Positions 29,410-40,877 of a stretch of 64,000 nt of DNA are shown piece after piece. This stretch comes from Castellaniella sp. (GTDB lineage Bacteria > Pseudomonadota > Gammaproteobacteria > Burkholderiales > Burkholderiaceae_B), in assembly GCA_019104865.1 (NCBI GenBank), contig JAHRWZ010000093.1, positions 43,619-107,618 on the forward strand, given 5' to 3'. A model generated the notes under the pieces. The model was not told where the DNA came from. It did no database searches and saw only the letters and a list, made by a program, of their open reading frames with translations. Each line of letters begins with the position of its first letter. Position 1 is the stretch's first letter. The position numbers were made by a program, and so were the translations under genes.

Positions 29410-30375
29410 GTGAAAACCATTCCCCGCCTCTACTGCAAGCTGCCCCGACGCGACGCCACCGCGCCCAGCGCCCTGACCATCGGCAATTTCGACGGGGTGC
29501 ACCTGGGGCATCAGGCCATCCTTGCCCGGGTGCGCGCCCAGGCGGACAGCCGTGGACTGGAACCCACGGTCATGACCTTCGTCCCCCACCCCCGGGCCTT
29601 TTTCGCCCGACGCGGCGGACGACCGGAACTGATCCCCACCCAGATCAGCAGCCTGCGCGACAAAATCGCCCTGCTCGTCGAGCAGGGCATGCGTCAGATC
29701 GTCATTCAGCGCTTCGACCAGCGCCTGGCCGACATGAGCGCCGAGGACTTCATTCGCGACCTGCTGGTTCGCGGCCTGAACACCCGCTGGCTGCTGGTGG
29801 GCGAGGACTTCCGCTATGGCCACAAGCGCAGCGGCGACGTCGATCTGCTGCGGCGCATGGGCCGCAAACACGGATTCACCGTCGATACCATCGCCGACGT
29901 CAACGACGCCCACGGCCAGCGCATCTCCAGCTCCGCTCTGCGCACGGCGCTGGCGGTCGGCAACCTGAGCCATAGCGGCGAACTGCTGGGTGGCCCCTTT
30001 CGCATCACCGGCCATGTCATCCACGGCCAGAAGCTGGGTCGCGACCTGGGCTTTCCCACCCTGAACCTGCGCGTCCCCGCCCCCTGCGCGGCGCGGTCCG
30101 GCATCTACATCGTGCGCGTGCACGGTCTCCAGACCGACCCGCTACCGGGGGTTGCCAGCCTGGGGGTGCGGCCCACGGTGACCCGCGACGGCCCTTTGCT
30201 GCTGGAGACGCATATCCTCGATCAGCGCGTGGACGCCTACGGTAAACTGGTATGCGTCGAATTCCTCGAATTCCTGCGCGACGAGGAATCCTTTCCTGAT
30301 TTAACCACCCTGATCGCCGCCATCCGCCAGGACGTGCAAGGCGCTCGCGACTATTTCGCCTCCCATGGACTATAG
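29410..30375 (+). CDS. ribF: bifunctional riboflavin kinase / FAD synthetase
   Basis: A 321-aa cytosolic enzyme that makes FMN and then FAD. The N-terminal adenylyltransferase domain has [16 protein letters not shown] and the ISSSALR motif. The C-terminal kinase domain has [20 protein letters not shown]. It starts with GTG 29410. The stop lies inside the ileS start region (11-base overlap), the usual ribF-ileS-lspA arrangement of many proteobacteria. Confidence 0.95.
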   Translation: MKTIPRLYCKLPRRDATAPSALTIGNFDGVHLGHQAILARVRAQADSRGLEPTVMTFVPHPRAFFARRGGRPELIPTQISSLRDKIALLVEQGMRQIVIQRFDQRLADMSAEDFIRDLLVRGLNTRWLLVGEDFRYGHKRSGDVDLLRRMGRKHGFTVDTIADVNDAHGQRISSSALRTALAVGNLSHSGELLGGPFRITGHVIHGQKLGRDLGFPTLNLRVPAPCAARSGIYIVRVHGLQTDPLPGVASLGVRPTVTRDGPLLLETHILDQRVDAYGKLVCVEFLEFLRDEESFPDLTTLIAAIRQDVQGARDYFASHGL

Positions 30376-33205
30376 AGACACGCTGAATCTGCCCGAATCC
30401 CCTTTCCCCATGCGGGGCAACCTGGCCAAACGCGAGCCGGGTTGGGTCGCCGCCTGGGAGGAATACCGGATTTACGCGGCGATTCGGGCGGCGGCTGCGG
30501 GACGGCCCAAATTCATCCTGCATGACGGCCCACCGTATGCCAACGGCGACATCCACATTGGCCATGCCGTCAACAAGATCCTCAAGGACATCATCGTCAA
30601 AAGCCGCGACATGGCGGGCTTTGACGCACAATACGTGCCGGGCTGGGATTGCCATGGCATGCCGATCGAAATCCAGATCGAAAAGAAATACGGCAAGCAT
30701 CTGCCGGTCGCCGAGGTCCAGGCCAAGGCCCGCGCCTACGCGACCGAACAGATCGACCGCCAACGCGCCGACTTCAAGCGGCTAGGCGTGCTGGCGGAAT
30801 GGGACAATCCCTACCTGACCATGAACCCGCACAACGAGGCCGACGAACTCCGGGCCTTGGCGCGCATCATGGAAAAAGGCTTCGTGTTCCGTGGCCTCAA
30901 GCCCGTGAACTGGTGCTTCGACTGCGGCTCGGCCCTGGCCGAGGCCGAGGTTGAATACGCCGACCGCAAGGATCCCTCGGTCGATGTAGCCTTCGCCTTT
31001 GACGACCGCGCAGCGATCGCGCAGGCATTCGGCCTGACCGGCGAGGTCGATCCAGGCGCCATCGTCATCTGGACCACGACCCCCTGGACCATTCCCGCCA
31101 ACCAGGCGCTGAATCTGCATCCAGACCACGAATACGCGCTGGTGCGCCTGAGCGAACCCCGCGCCACCGGGCCGTTGCTGCTGGTGGCCAGCGAACTGGT
31201 CGAATCCTGCCTGCAGCGTTGGGGCCTGCAAGGCCAGATCGTCGCCCGCGCCCCCGGCCAGGCGCTGGACGGCCTGGCCTTCCGCCATCCGCTGTACGAT
31301 GCGCACGCTGGCTACCGCCGCCTGTCGCCAGTCTACCTGGGAGACTACGTCACGCTGGAATCCGGCACGGGCGTCGTGCACTCGGCCCCGGCTTACGGGG
31401 TAGAGGACTTCCTGTCCTGCAAAGCGCACAACCTGCCCGACGCCGATATCCTGAACCCGGTGATGGGCAATGGCCACTACGCCGAGAGCCTGCCGCTTTT
31501 CGGCGGCGAGCTCATCTGGAAGGCCAATCCGCGCATCGTGGACGCACTGCACGAAGCGGGCAGTCTGTTGCACACCGAATCCCACACCCACAGCTACATG
31601 CACTGCTGGCGCCACAAGACGCCGATCATCTATCGCGCCACCAGCCAATGGTTCGCGGGGATGGACGTCCAGCCGTCATCCGGCCCGACACTGCGCGAGA
31701 TGGCCCTGAAGGGCGTGGACGATACGATCTTCTACCCGGCCTGGGGCCGCGCGCGTCTGCACGCGATGATCGCCAACCGCCCCGACTGGACGCTTTCGCG
31801 CCAGCGACAATGGGGCGTGCCCATGGCATTTTTCGTGCACAAGGAAACCGGCGCCCTGCACCCGCACACCCCGGAACTGCTGGAACAGGTCGCCCGCCGC
31901 GTCGAACGCGAAGGCATCGAGGCCTGGCAGACCCTGGACCCGCGCGACTTGCTGGGTGACGAGGCCGACCTGTACGAAAAGAACCGCGACACCCTGGACG
32001 TCTGGTTCGATTCCGGCACCACCCATGCGACCGTTCTGGGTGGTCAGGACCACGTCCTGAAAGGCTCCCACGCGGATGAACTTGCCTGGCCCGCCGACCT
32101 GTACCTGGAAGGCTCCGACCAGCACCGCGGCTGGTTCCATTCTTCCCTGCTCACGGGCTGCATGCTCTATGGCCGCCCGCCCTACAAGGCGCTGCTGACC
32201 CACGGCTTCGTCGTGGACGGCCAGGGCAAGAAAATGAGCAAATCGGTCGGCAACGTCGTCTTCCCCCAGGAAGTCTCCAACACCCTGGGCGCCGAGATCC
32301 TGCGCCTGTGGACCGCATCGACCGACTATTCGGGCGAATTGTCGATCTCCAAACAGATCCTGGACCGCGTGGTCGAGTCCTACCGGCGCATCCGCAACAC
32401 GCTGAAGTTCCTGCTGGGCAACCTGGCGGACTTCAACCCGGCGACCGACACGGTCGCGCCCGACTCGCTGTTCGAGATCGACCGCTATGCGCTGCAGATG
32501 ACGGCCGCCATGCAGGCCGAAGTGCTGTCCGCCTACGAACGCTACGAATTCCATACCGCCGTGGCGCGCCTGCAGATCTTCTGCTCCGAAGACCTTGGCG
32601 CCTTCTATCTGGACATCCTCAAGGACCGCCTCTACACCACAGGCAAGGACAGTGTCGCGCGCCGCTCGGCCCAGACCGCGCTGCACCATGTCACACATGC
32701 GCTGCTGAAGCTGCTCGCACCGATCCTGTCCTTCACGGCCGAGGAAGCCTGGGCCGATCTGGGCGACAACGCCGGCTCGCCCACGATCTTCACCGGGCTC
32801 TTTCATACCGTGCCAGTCCCGGCCGATGCCGACGCGCTGGCCGCCCGCTGGCGCCGCCTGCGCGAGATCCGCGCCGAAACCATGCGCGAACTCGAGGCCG
32901 TGCGCACCCGGGGCGAGATCGGTTCCTCGCTGGCCGCCGAAATCGACTATCACGCAGCCGGCGACGATCTAGCCCTGCTGCAAAGCCTCGGCGACGATCT
33001 GCGTTTCGTGATGCTGGTCTCGCGGGCCGACGTCCATGCGGCCGACGGCGATTTGCGTGCAACGGTACATGCAACGACGCACGACAAGTGCGGCCGCTGC
33101 TGGCACCATCGGGCCGACGTCGGCCGCGATGCGCAGCACCCGGAGCTCTGCGGCCGCTGTGTGGACAACCTGTTCGGCGAAGGCGAAACCCGCAGCCATG
33201 CCTGA
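30365..33205 (+). CDS. ileS: isoleucyl-tRNA synthetase
   Basis: A class I synthetase of 946 aa that charges tRNA-Ile. HIGH is at 64-67 and KMSKS at 623-627. The CP1 editing domain lies between them ([14 protein letters not shown]). The C-terminal zinc finger uses C909/C912 and C929/C932. It is coupled to ribF by an overlap and followed by lspA. Confidence 0.97.
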   Translation: MDYRDTLNLPESPFPMRGNLAKREPGWVAAWEEYRIYAAIRAAAAGRPKFILHDGPPYANGDIHIGHAVNKILKDIIVKSRDMAGFDAQYVPGWDCHGMPIEIQIEKKYGKHLPVAEVQAKARAYATEQIDRQRADFKRLGVLAEWDNPYLTMNPHNEADELRALARIMEKGFVFRGLKPVNWCFDCGSALAEAEVEYADRKDPSVDVAFAFDDRAAIAQAFGLTGEVDPGAIVIWTTTPWTIPANQALNLHPDHEYALVRLSEPRATGPLLLVASELVESCLQRWGLQGQIVARAPGQALDGLAFRHPLYDAHAGYRRLSPVYLGDYVTLESGTGVVHSAPAYGVEDFLSCKAHNLPDADILNPVMGNGHYAESLPLFGGELIWKANPRIVDALHEAGSLLHTESHTHSYMHCWRHKTPIIYRATSQWFAGMDVQPSSGPTLREMALKGVDDTIFYPAWGRARLHAMIANRPDWTLSRQRQWGVPMAFFVHKETGALHPHTPELLEQVARRVEREGIEAWQTLDPRDLLGDEADLYEKNRDTLDVWFDSGTTHATVLGGQDHVLKGSHADELAWPADLYLEGSDQHRGWFHSSLLTGCMLYGRPPYKALLTHGFVVDGQGKKMSKSVGNVVFPQEVSNTLGAEILRLWTASTDYSGELSISKQILDRVVESYRRIRNTLKFLLGNLADFNPATDTVAPDSLFEIDRYALQMTAAMQAEVLSAYERYEFHTAVARLQIFCSEDLGAFYLDILKDRLYTTGKDSVARRSAQTALHHVTHALLKLLAPILSFTAEEAWADLGDNAGSPTIFTGLFHTVPVPADADALAARWRRLREIRAETMRELEAVRTRGEIGSSLAAEIDYHAAGDDLALLQSLGDDLRFVMLVSRADVHAADGDLRATVHATTHDKCGRCWHHRADVGRDAQHPELCGRCVDNLFGEGETRSHA

Positions 33206-33293
33206 ACCACAGCCTGGGCGCGCGCCCGCCACCCCCGCCACAGCGTCCGTCACCGGGGCGCCGGGCGCTTTGCGCCATGTCCCGCCCGACGGA

Positions 33294-33821
33294 ATGAAGG
33301 GCACGCAGGCATCCACGGATGCAACCCCCAGCCGCCGCTGGCGCGCGCTGGGCGGCTGGCTGCTCTGGGCGGCACTCCTGATCGTTCTGGATCAGGGCAC
33401 CAAGGCCTGGATCTCCCAGAGCCTGACCTACGCCGAGCGCATCCACATCCTGCCCGTCTTCGATCTGACCCTGCTGTTCAACACGGGCGCCGCCTTCAGT
33501 TTTCTCGCCGAAGGCGGCGGCGCCCAGCGCTGGCTTTTCACCGGCATCGCCCTGATCGCCGCCGCGCTGATCCTGCGCTGGCTCTATGCGCACGCTGGCC
33601 AGCGGCTACTATGCGCGGCCCTGGCCAGCATCCTGGGGGGCGCGCTGGGCAATGCCCTGGACCGGCTGATGCACGGCCACGTCGTGGATTTCCTGCTGTT
33701 CTACTGGCGAGACTGGTACTTCCCGGCCTTCAACGTCGCCGACGTCGCCATCACCTGCGGCGCCGGGCTGCTGATCCTGGATGAAATCCTGCGCGCGCGC
33801 CGCGCGCGCAAAACCGGATAG
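33294..33821 (+). CDS. lspA: lipoprotein signal peptidase
   Basis: An inner-membrane aspartic protease (SPase II) of 175 aa that cleaves prolipoproteins. Four hydrophobic segments and the family blocks VLDQGTKAWI, FNTGAAFSFL, GALGNALDRLMHG and FPAFNVADVAI are present, with the catalytic aspartates in the last two. The start is uncertain. ATG 33198 (207 aa) overlaps the ileS stop but adds a Pro/Ala-rich stretch, whereas ATG 33294 gives the usual length of about 165-175 aa. Confidence 0.93.
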   Translation: MKGTQASTDATPSRRWRALGGWLLWAALLIVLDQGTKAWISQSLTYAERIHILPVFDLTLLFNTGAAFSFLAEGGGAQRWLFTGIALIAAALILRWLYAHAGQRLLCAALASILGGALGNALDRLMHGHVVDFLLFYWRDWYFPAFNVADVAITCGAGLLILDEILRARRARKTG

Positions 33822-33830
33822 GAGACCACC

Positions 33831-35027
33831 ATGCCGGATCTGTCGGGCAAACGCATCGTCCTGGGGCTGACAGGCGGGATTGCCTGCTACAAATCTGCCG
33901 AACTGCTGCGCCGTCTACAGGATGAAGGCGCAACCGTGGACGTGGTCATGACCGAGGCGGCCACCGGCTTCATCACCCCTGCCACGATGCAGGCGCTGTC
34001 GGGGCGTCCGGTCTGGACCGATGCCTGGGACAGCCGCATGGACAACCGCATGGCCCACATCAACCTGACCCGGGGCGCGGACGCGGTGCTGATCGTCCCG
34101 GCCAGCACGGATTTTCTGGCGAAGCTCGCCCACGGTCTGGCCGACGACCTGTTGGCAACCCTGTGCGTGGCGCGCGGCGCCGTGCCGCTGCTGGCAGCCC
34201 CGGCCATGAACCACGAAATGTGGACCCATCCGGCGACTCAACGTAACGCGGCGCAACTACGGGCGGACGGCGTCACCCTGATCGGGCCTGCCGAAGGCGA
34301 CCAGGCCTGCGGGGAAACCGGGACCGGGCGCATGATGGAACCCGACCAGATCCTGCGTGCCCTGGTCGCCTTTTTCCAGCCCAAGGTGCTGGCCGGGCGG
34401 CGCGTACTGCTGACGGCCGGCCCCACCAGCGAGCCCATCGACCCGGTGCGGGTCCTGACCAACCGCTCCTCCGGCCGCATGGGCTACGCCCTGGCCCGGG
34501 CAGCCGCCGAGGCCGGTGCGACCGTGACGCTGGTGTCCGGCCCGACCGCCCTGCCTTGTCCAGATGACGTCACTCGCATCGGCGTCACCCGCGCCACCGA
34601 CATGCACGCCGCCGTCATGGCCCATGCGCCGGGCGCCGACCTCTTCATCGCGGTCGCCGCTGTGGCGGACTGGGGCATCGCCAACCCGTCGGACACCAAG
34701 CTGAAGAAAAAAGCCGGGGGCCAGCCCCCCACCCTGCGGTTCGTCCAGAACCCGGACATCCTGGCCGATGTCGCCGCGCTGTCGGGGGGGCCATGGTGCG
34801 TCGGCTTTGCCGCCGAAACCGATCACCTGCACGAACACGCCCAGGCCAAACGCCAGCGCAAGGGCATCCCGCTGATCGTGGGCAATCTGGCCCAGCAGGT
34901 CATGGACGCGGAAGACGCCGAGTTGATCCTCTTCGACGACGACGGCGCCCACCCGCTGCCCCCGCAGCCCAAGCTGCAGGCTGCCCGCCAACTGATCGCC
35001 TGGATCGCCCAGCGGCTGCCCGACTGA
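33831..35027 (+). CDS. coaBC: bifunctional phosphopantothenoylcysteine decarboxylase / phosphopantothenate-cysteine ligase
   Basis: A 398-aa Dfp protein that carries out two consecutive steps of coenzyme A synthesis. The N-terminal FMN-dependent CoaC half includes [17 protein letters not shown] and the PAMNHEMW motif. The C-terminal CoaB half includes [22 protein letters not shown] and the KLKKK loop. It begins 9 bases after lspA with GGAG upstream. Confidence 0.96.
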   Translation: MPDLSGKRIVLGLTGGIACYKSAELLRRLQDEGATVDVVMTEAATGFITPATMQALSGRPVWTDAWDSRMDNRMAHINLTRGADAVLIVPASTDFLAKLAHGLADDLLATLCVARGAVPLLAAPAMNHEMWTHPATQRNAAQLRADGVTLIGPAEGDQACGETGTGRMMEPDQILRALVAFFQPKVLAGRRVLLTAGPTSEPIDPVRVLTNRSSGRMGYALARAAAEAGATVTLVSGPTALPCPDDVTRIGVTRATDMHAAVMAHAPGADLFIAVAAVADWGIANPSDTKLKKKAGGQPPTLRFVQNPDILADVAALSGGPWCVGFAAETDHLHEHAQAKRQRKGIPLIVGNLAQQVMDAEDAELILFDDDGAHPLPPQPKLQAARQLIAWIAQRLPD

Positions 35028-35106
35028 GCCCCTTCCGGGCCGGCCGAGGCCATGCCGCAGCCAGGCCAGCGCCGATTTTCTTGTCTCTCCCATTCCGGAC
35101 ATCATC

Positions 35107-35574
35107 ATGCATCGACGACTCATTCAGGCCCGCACCGTCAACCCTCTGCTGGGTTCGGATGCCATTCCCCTACCCGATTACGCCACCGGCGGCTCCGCCG
35201 CCATGGACCTGCGCGCCTGCCTGGACACGCCCCAAACCCTACGACCCGGAGAGCGTCTTCCCGTTCCTACCGGCCTGGCGATCAATATGATGGACCCAGG
35301 ACTGGTCGCGATCGTGGCCTCCCGTTCCGGGCTGTCGCTGAAGCACGGCATCCGCGTGGCCCAGGGCATCGGCGTCATCGATGCGGATTACCATGGCGAA
35401 ATCAAGGTGCTGCTGACCAACGACAGTGACCAAGCCTACGACATCCAGCCCGGAGAACGGATTGCGCAGCTGCTGTTCCAGCCCGTCATCCAGATCGGCC
35501 TGCATCTGGTCGAAAACTTCGAGACCGAAACCGAGCGCGGCGCCGGCGGCTTCGGCAGCACCGGTCGGCACTAA
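35107..35574 (+). CDS. dut: dUTP pyrophosphatase
   Basis: A 155-aa trimeric dUTPase that keeps uracil out of DNA and supplies dUMP. The five family motifs are visible, among them [32 protein letters not shown] and the C-terminal GAGGFGSTG. It follows coaBC by 79 bases, as in many proteobacteria where dfp and dut are neighbours. Confidence 0.96.
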   Translation: MHRRLIQARTVNPLLGSDAIPLPDYATGGSAAMDLRACLDTPQTLRPGERLPVPTGLAINMMDPGLVAIVASRSGLSLKHGIRVAQGIGVIDADYHGEIKVLLTNDSDQAYDIQPGERIAQLLFQPVIQIGLHLVENFETETERGAGGFGSTGRH

Positions 35575-35657
35575 CACCCCTCAGAACAACTCCTCGTGTC
35601 ATCCTCGACATTCAGGCCGCACTCCAGTTAGAGTCTGGTCATATTAGCAAAACCCCT

Positions 35658-35736
35658 GGTTGTACTCCTTCAACCCAGCTGGTTAAACTTTCACACGGTT
35701 CTGGTTTCGCCGATAGGTTGTACCTTTAGCGAAACC
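35658..35736. promoter_or_regulatory. GGTTGTAC elements and nested inverted repeat upstream of livK
   Basis: GGTTGTAC occurs at 35658-35665 and 35716-35723, and GGTTAA at 35681-35686. The second copy sits inside an inverted repeat: GGTTTCGC (35703-35710) pairs with GCGAAACC (35729-35736), and AGGT-TGT-ACCT lies within it. The same GGTTGTAC/GGTTAA pair recurs upstream of putA at 45064-45093, which suggests a shared regulator. Confidence 0.45.
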
Positions 35737-35768
35737 CTGATGGACCGGTTCCAGCCGGCCCAGCCCTC

Positions 35769-35790
35769 GGGCCGCCCTTCGGGGCGGACC
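35769..35790 (+). terminator. UUCG-loop hairpin, possible dut terminator
   Basis: GGGCCGCCC pairs with GGGCGGACC (8 of 9) around a TTCG tetraloop. There is no U-run after it, so it may be a processing or stability element and not a terminator. Confidence 0.35.
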
Positions 35791-35922
35791 GATCGGCCTC
35801 AGACTTCTTGGCATTCAGGCGATCCCTGACCCCCGGGAAGACCCCCATGGTGTAGAGTGCGCGCTGTTAATATATTACGAATATATGGTTCCATCCGGGT
35901 CCATGAAAAGGAGAATCCAGAC

Positions 35923-37071
35923 ATGAGCAGGCTGACACAACTTTCCACGCTTTCCGCCGCGGTTTCCCTGGCCCTGATGGGTGCGGGCACCGCGGTTGCC
36001 GCCAGCGGTCCCATCAAGATCGGCGTGCAGGCGCCGATCACCGGGGAATACGCTGCCGAAGGCCAAGGCATCGAAAACGGCGTCAAGCTGATCGCCAAAC
36101 AGCACAACGATGCGGGTGGCGTTCTGGGTCGCAAGATCGAAGTCATCGTTTGCGACGACGAAGGCAAGGCAGCCCAGGCGGCCATCTGCGCACGCAAGCT
36201 GGTCAACGATGGCGTCACCGCCGTGATCGGCACCTACACCAGCGGCGCCGCCCTGGCCGCCGCGCCGATCTACTCGGCCGCCAACGTCATCCAGACCTCG
36301 GACGGCACCAGCGACGAACTGACCCAAAAGGGCTGGAAAACCTTCTTCCGCAATGCGCCGCCCAACAGCGACGAAGCCCAGTTCGTGGCCAACTATTTCG
36401 TCAAGGTCAAGCAATACAAGCGCATCGCCGTCCTGAGCGACCACTCCAGTTACGCCACCGGCCTGGCCAAAGCCACGGTCGATGCCCTCAAGAAAGACGG
36501 CGGCAATATCGTCAGCCAGGATTTCATCAACGCCGGCACCCAGGACTACACCGCCGTGCTGACCAAACTGAAGTCCAAGGACCCGGACGTGCTGTTCTTC
36601 TCGGGCTACTACACTGACGGCGGGCTGATCCGCGCCCAGATGAAGCAGCTCGGCATGAACGCCGTGTTCGTGGGTGGCGACGCCAACCAGAACGAAAACT
36701 TCGCCAAGATCGCGGGCAACGCCGCCGCAGGCGCGGTCATCGTCAACGTGCCGGCCCCGGAAAACCTGCCCTATCCGGAAGCCAAGCAGTTCCTGGCCGA
36801 CTACACCAAGGCCTTTGGCGCGCCCCCGCCCAGCATCTACACATTCACCAACGCCGACGGATTCCGCGCGGTCATCGCCGCCATCGAAAGCACCAAGAGC
36901 ACGGAAACATCCAAGCTCATTCCCTGGCTGCACGACATGAAGAAACCCTTCGACGGCCTGACTGGCCCCTTCACCTGGGATGCCAAGGGCGAACGTATCG
37001 GCAGCCCGATGTCCGCCTTCGAAGTCCAGGCGGGCGGCGGCTACAAGACCATCTATCCGGAACCCAAATAA
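35923..37071 (+). CDS. livK: branched-chain amino acid ABC transporter substrate-binding protein
   Basis: A 382-aa periplasmic type I binding protein. Residues 1-27 are a Sec signal peptide (LSAAVSLALMGAGTAVA) with likely AxA cleavage. The mature start PIKIGVQAPITGEYAAEGQGIENG is typical of LivK/LivJ. AAGGAG precedes ATG 35923, which is preferred over a start at 35857. It heads the livK-livHMGF series. Ligands of this family include Leu/Ile/Val, other amino acids and small amides or carboxylates, so specificity is inferred. Confidence 0.92.
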   Translation: MSRLTQLSTLSAAVSLALMGAGTAVAASGPIKIGVQAPITGEYAAEGQGIENGVKLIAKQHNDAGGVLGRKIEVIVCDDEGKAAQAAICARKLVNDGVTAVIGTYTSGAALAAAPIYSAANVIQTSDGTSDELTQKGWKTFFRNAPPNSDEAQFVANYFVKVKQYKRIAVLSDHSSYATGLAKATVDALKKDGGNIVSQDFINAGTQDYTAVLTKLKSKDPDVLFFSGYYTDGGLIRAQMKQLGMNAVFVGGDANQNENFAKIAGNAAAGAVIVNVPAPENLPYPEAKQFLADYTKAFGAPPPSIYTFTNADGFRAVIAAIESTKSTETSKLIPWLHDMKKPFDGLTGPFTWDAKGERIGSPMSAFEVQAGGGYKTIYPEPK

Positions 37072-37081
37072 GCCCACCGGA

Positions 37082-37123
37082 ACGTGACGCCGGCCCGATC
37101 AGGTTGCCGGCGTCACGTATTTT
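37082..37123 (+). terminator. intrinsic terminator or attenuator between livK and livH
   Basis: A perfect 13-bp stem, ACGTGACGCCGGC with GCCGGCGTCACGT, has an 11-base loop and is followed by ATTTTC. The right arm GCCGGCGTCAC is repeated at 37144-37154, so an alternative longer-range pairing is possible. The likely effect is more livK than permease mRNA. Confidence 0.75.
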
Positions 37124-37219
37124 CACCGTGACCTCGTCGATCAGCCGGCGTCACTTAATCCCGATACGCGGCGGGCCAATCACCAGCCGCGCACCGGGAA
37201 TCACCACGGAAACCGCTCG

Positions 37220-38122
37220 ATGGACTTTATCCTCCAGCAATTCATCAACGGCGTCACTGTCGGCGGCATCTATGCCCTGATCGCCCTGGGCTATACGATG
37301 GTCTACGGGGTGCTGAAGATGATCAACTTCGCCCACGGCGACTTGTGCATCCTGGGCGCCTTCATCGGACTGACCACACTGACTTCCGGCGCCTTCGGCG
37401 GCCTTTCCACGCCAGTGCTGTTGATCCTGGCCTTCCTGATCGCCATGATCGTGGTCGCGGTCGTCGGCACGCTGCTCGACCAGTTGGCCTACAAACCCCT
37501 GCGCAAGGCGCACCGGCTCGCGCCGGTGGTGTCGGCCCTGGGTGCCTCGATGCTGATCGAAAACGGCATCATGCTGATCTGGAGCCCCAACGTCCAGGTC
37601 TTCCCGAACGATCTGCTGCCCAGCATCACCTGGCAGATCGGCGGCGCGTATCTCAGCTTCGTGCAGCTGCTGATCATCATCGGCGCCTTCGTCCTGATGA
37701 CCGTCCTGTATTTCTTCGTCCACCATACCCGGCTGGGAACCGCCATCCGCGCAACCGCCATCGATCAGGATGCCGCCCGCCTGATGGGGATCAACGTCAA
37801 CCGCGTCATCGCGCTGGTGTTCATCATCGGTCCGGTGCTGGGTGCCATCGGCGGCCTGTTCATCGGGCTCTACTACCGCCAGACCTATTTCACCATGGGC
37901 TGGTCCTACGGCCTGAGCGCCTTCATCGCAGCGATCATCGGCGGTATCGGCAACATCCCCGGCGCCATGCTGGGCGGTCTGGTGCTGGGTCTGTTCAATG
38001 CTTTCGCGGCAGGTTACATCTCCAGTTCCTGGCAGGACGCAATCACATTTGCCCTGCTGATCGCCATCCTGCTGGTGCGCCCTTCGGGCCTGTTGGGTGA
38101 ACGGGTTGCGGAAAAGGTCTAA
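37220..38122 (+). CDS. livH: branched-chain amino acid ABC transporter permease LivH
   Basis: A 300-aa inner-membrane permease with about eight hydrophobic segments. The N-terminus FILQQFINGVTVGGIYALIALGYTMVYGVLKMINFAHGD is diagnostic of LivH. The coupling region is RATAIDQDAARLMGINVNRVI. It is separated from livK by 148 bases containing the terminator-like hairpin, then followed after 3 bases by livM. Confidence 0.94.
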   Translation: MDFILQQFINGVTVGGIYALIALGYTMVYGVLKMINFAHGDLCILGAFIGLTTLTSGAFGGLSTPVLLILAFLIAMIVVAVVGTLLDQLAYKPLRKAHRLAPVVSALGASMLIENGIMLIWSPNVQVFPNDLLPSITWQIGGAYLSFVQLLIIIGAFVLMTVLYFFVHHTRLGTAIRATAIDQDAARLMGINVNRVIALVFIIGPVLGAIGGLFIGLYYRQTYFTMGWSYGLSAFIAAIIGGIGNIPGAMLGGLVLGLFNAFAAGYISSSWQDAITFALLIAILLVRPSGLLGERVAEKV

Positions 38123-38125
38123 GCC

Positions 38126-39115
38126 ATGAATCAAGCCAACACTACCAATTCCCGCACCGCGGTCAACCCTGCAGCCCCGTCGCTCAGCACCACCACCCGC
38201 ATCCTGCGGGTACTGGGTCCCGTGCTGTGGATCGCCGGCCTGCTGATCCCGTTGGTCATGGCCCCGGCCTGGATCACGATCGGCGGCATCTTCGCCATCT
38301 ACGCCATCGTGGCGCTTTCGCAGGACATCGTCCTGGGCCGCGCCGGCATGTACGACATGGGCCACGCCGTGTACTTCGGCATCGGAGCCTACACCAGCGC
38401 GATCCTGTCGCTGACCTTCAACTGGCCCATCTTCTGGACGATTCCGGTCGCCATGCTGCTGGCCGCCGCGCTGGGCGCCATTCTGTCCGCCCCCATCGTC
38501 AAGCTGCGCGGCGACTATCTGCTGGTGGTCACCATCGGCTTCAATGCGATCTTCGTGCTCGCCATGAAGAACAACCTGTTCGGCCTGACAGGCGGAGCCG
38601 ACGGCCTGTTCGGCGTCAGCGGCCCGACGATCTTCGGTTATCCACTGATGACCCAGAGCGAGCTGTTCTACGTGAACTGGGTATTCATGGCGATCGTGCT
38701 GTGGCTGATGCGCAACCTGGACCGCTCGGCGCTGGGGCGCACCTTCCGCTACATCAAATACGACGAACTGGCCGCGACCACGCTGGGCGTCAATGCCCGC
38801 AACTACAAGGTCGCCGCCTTCGCCCTGTCGGCCGGCATCGCCGGCCTGGCCGGCACGCTGTTCGCCATGCAGCTCTCGGCGGTCAGCCCCGGCTCGTTCC
38901 AGTTCACCGACTCGGTCGTGCTGTTCGCCATCGTGCTGGTGGGCGGCCAGGCATCCGTGCCGGGCGTGCTGCTGGGCACCGCCATGATGTTCGTGGTGCC
39001 CCAGATCTTCACCGAATTCGCCCAATACCGCTATCTGGTCTTCGGCATCGCCATGATCCTCGTCATGGTCCTACGGCCGCAAGGCATCTGGCCGGCGCGC
39101 AAGGGAATCCTATGA
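38126..39115 (+). CDS. livM: branched-chain amino acid ABC transporter permease LivM
   Basis: A 329-aa inner-membrane partner of LivH. The first 35 residues are polar, then hydrophobic segments follow. The motif AIVALSQDIVLGRAGMYDMGHAVYFGIGAYTSAIL and the coupling segment FRYIKYDELAATTLGVNARNYKVAAF fit LivM. It ends in an ATGA overlap with livG. Confidence 0.94.
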   Translation: MNQANTTNSRTAVNPAAPSLSTTTRILRVLGPVLWIAGLLIPLVMAPAWITIGGIFAIYAIVALSQDIVLGRAGMYDMGHAVYFGIGAYTSAILSLTFNWPIFWTIPVAMLLAAALGAILSAPIVKLRGDYLLVVTIGFNAIFVLAMKNNLFGLTGGADGLFGVSGPTIFGYPLMTQSELFYVNWVFMAIVLWLMRNLDRSALGRTFRYIKYDELAATTLGVNARNYKVAAFALSAGIAGLAGTLFAMQLSAVSPGSFQFTDSVVLFAIVLVGGQASVPGVLLGTAMMFVVPQIFTEFAQYRYLVFGIAMILVMVLRPQGIWPARKGIL

Positions 39116-39959
39116 ATCCGCCCCTTTCCTCCTCTCAATCGTCTTCGGCCGACACCCTGCTAGAACTGGACGGCATCGGCATCAGCTTCGGTGGCCTGCG
39201 CGCCGTCGACGAACTCAGCTTCAAGATCCGCCAGGGTGAAATCGTCGGTCTGATCGGCCCCAACGGCGCCGGCAAGACCACGGTTTTCAACATGATCACC
39301 GGCGTCTACAAACCCACGGACGGCCGCATCCGCTGGCACGGCCACGACGTCACGGGCCTGGCGCCCCATCTGTTGGCCAAGGCCGGCATCCGGCGCACGT
39401 TCCAGACCATCCGCCTGTTTGCCGACATGACCGTGCTGGAAAACGTCATTGCCGGCCAACATCTGCTGATGCGCCAGTCGTGGTGGCAGGGGCTGTTGCG
39501 CACCCCGGCCCAGCGCCACGAGGAACACGCCCTGGTCGAACGCGCCATGGAAGTCCTGCGGCAGCTGGATCTGGCCGATGTCGCCCAGGAGATCGCCACG
39601 TCGCTGCCCTATGGGGCGCAGCGTCGGGTGGAAATGGCACGCACACTGGTCGCCAAACCGGAACTGATCATTCTGGACGAGCCGGCCGCAGGCCTGAACG
39701 AGCAGGAATCCGCAGTCCTGAACGACACGATCCGCGCCATCCGCGACTCCGGCATCACCGTCATTCTGGTCGAGCACGACATGAGTGTGGTGATGAACGT
39801 CACCGACAACATCGTCGTCATCAACTTCGGCAAGAAGATCGCCGAGGGCAAACCCGAGGAAATCCGCACCAATCCGCTGGTGATCGAAGCCTATCTGGGC
39901 CAGGACGACGACGAGGACGACCCCCTGATGAACGCCATCCACGAAGAACAGGCTCAGTC

Positions 39960-39963
<4 letters not shown>
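39112..39963 (+). CDS. livG: branched-chain amino acid ABC transporter ATP-binding protein LivG
   Basis: A 283-aa cytoplasmic ATPase. Walker A is GPNGAGKTT, a LivG-type [16 protein letters not shown] follows, the signature is replaced by [15 protein letters not shown] as is usual in LivG, and Walker B is [15 protein letters not shown]. An acidic stretch (DDDEDD) near the C-terminus is not seen in E. coli LivG. It overlaps livM and livF by 4 bases each. Confidence 0.94.
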
Positions 39964-40670
<707 letters not shown>

Positions 40671-40707
40671 TCATCCAGCGGTGGATCCGGCTGCCATACG
40701 GACACCC

Positions 40708-40748
40708 AACACCCCGATGCCGGCCACTCCCGGCATCGGGGTGTTTTT
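40708..40748 (+). terminator. strong intrinsic terminator of the liv operon
   Basis: A perfect 16-bp stem, AACACCCCGATGCCGG with CCGGCATCGGGGTGTT, has a 6-base loop and ends in a run of five T. It starts 38 bases after the livF stop. Confidence 0.9.
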
Positions 40749-40877
40749 GATGGACAGCATGGTCGGCACCAGTGCCATAGGCCGCACCCCTACAGCCGGG
40801 CGCTGGGCGAAATCATCCGCGGATCCGGGTTATCCTGTCGCATTCCCGATTTCCCATCACACAGCAAGGAGCCATCC

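Larger units (their letters stand above)
35575..35922. other. 348-bp non-coding leader region between dut and livK
   Basis: No gene is supported here. The region holds two GGTTGTAC elements and a nested hairpin (35658-35736), a UUCG hairpin (35769-35790) and an AT-rich stretch at about 35868-35886 (TTAATATATTACGAATATA) that is the probable livK promoter zone. AAGGAG precedes the livK ATG. Confidence 0.7.

Noticed and set aside
35575..35922. A small protein gene between dut and livK
   Set aside because: Short frames are present but none has a ribosome-binding site with a plausible product. The region looks regulatory.
37151..39025. Open frame of 624 codons on the minus strand across livH and livM
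   Set aside because: It covers two well-recognised permease genes. The product is a repetitive Asp/Gln/His/Gly-rich string with no hydrophobic or domain pattern.
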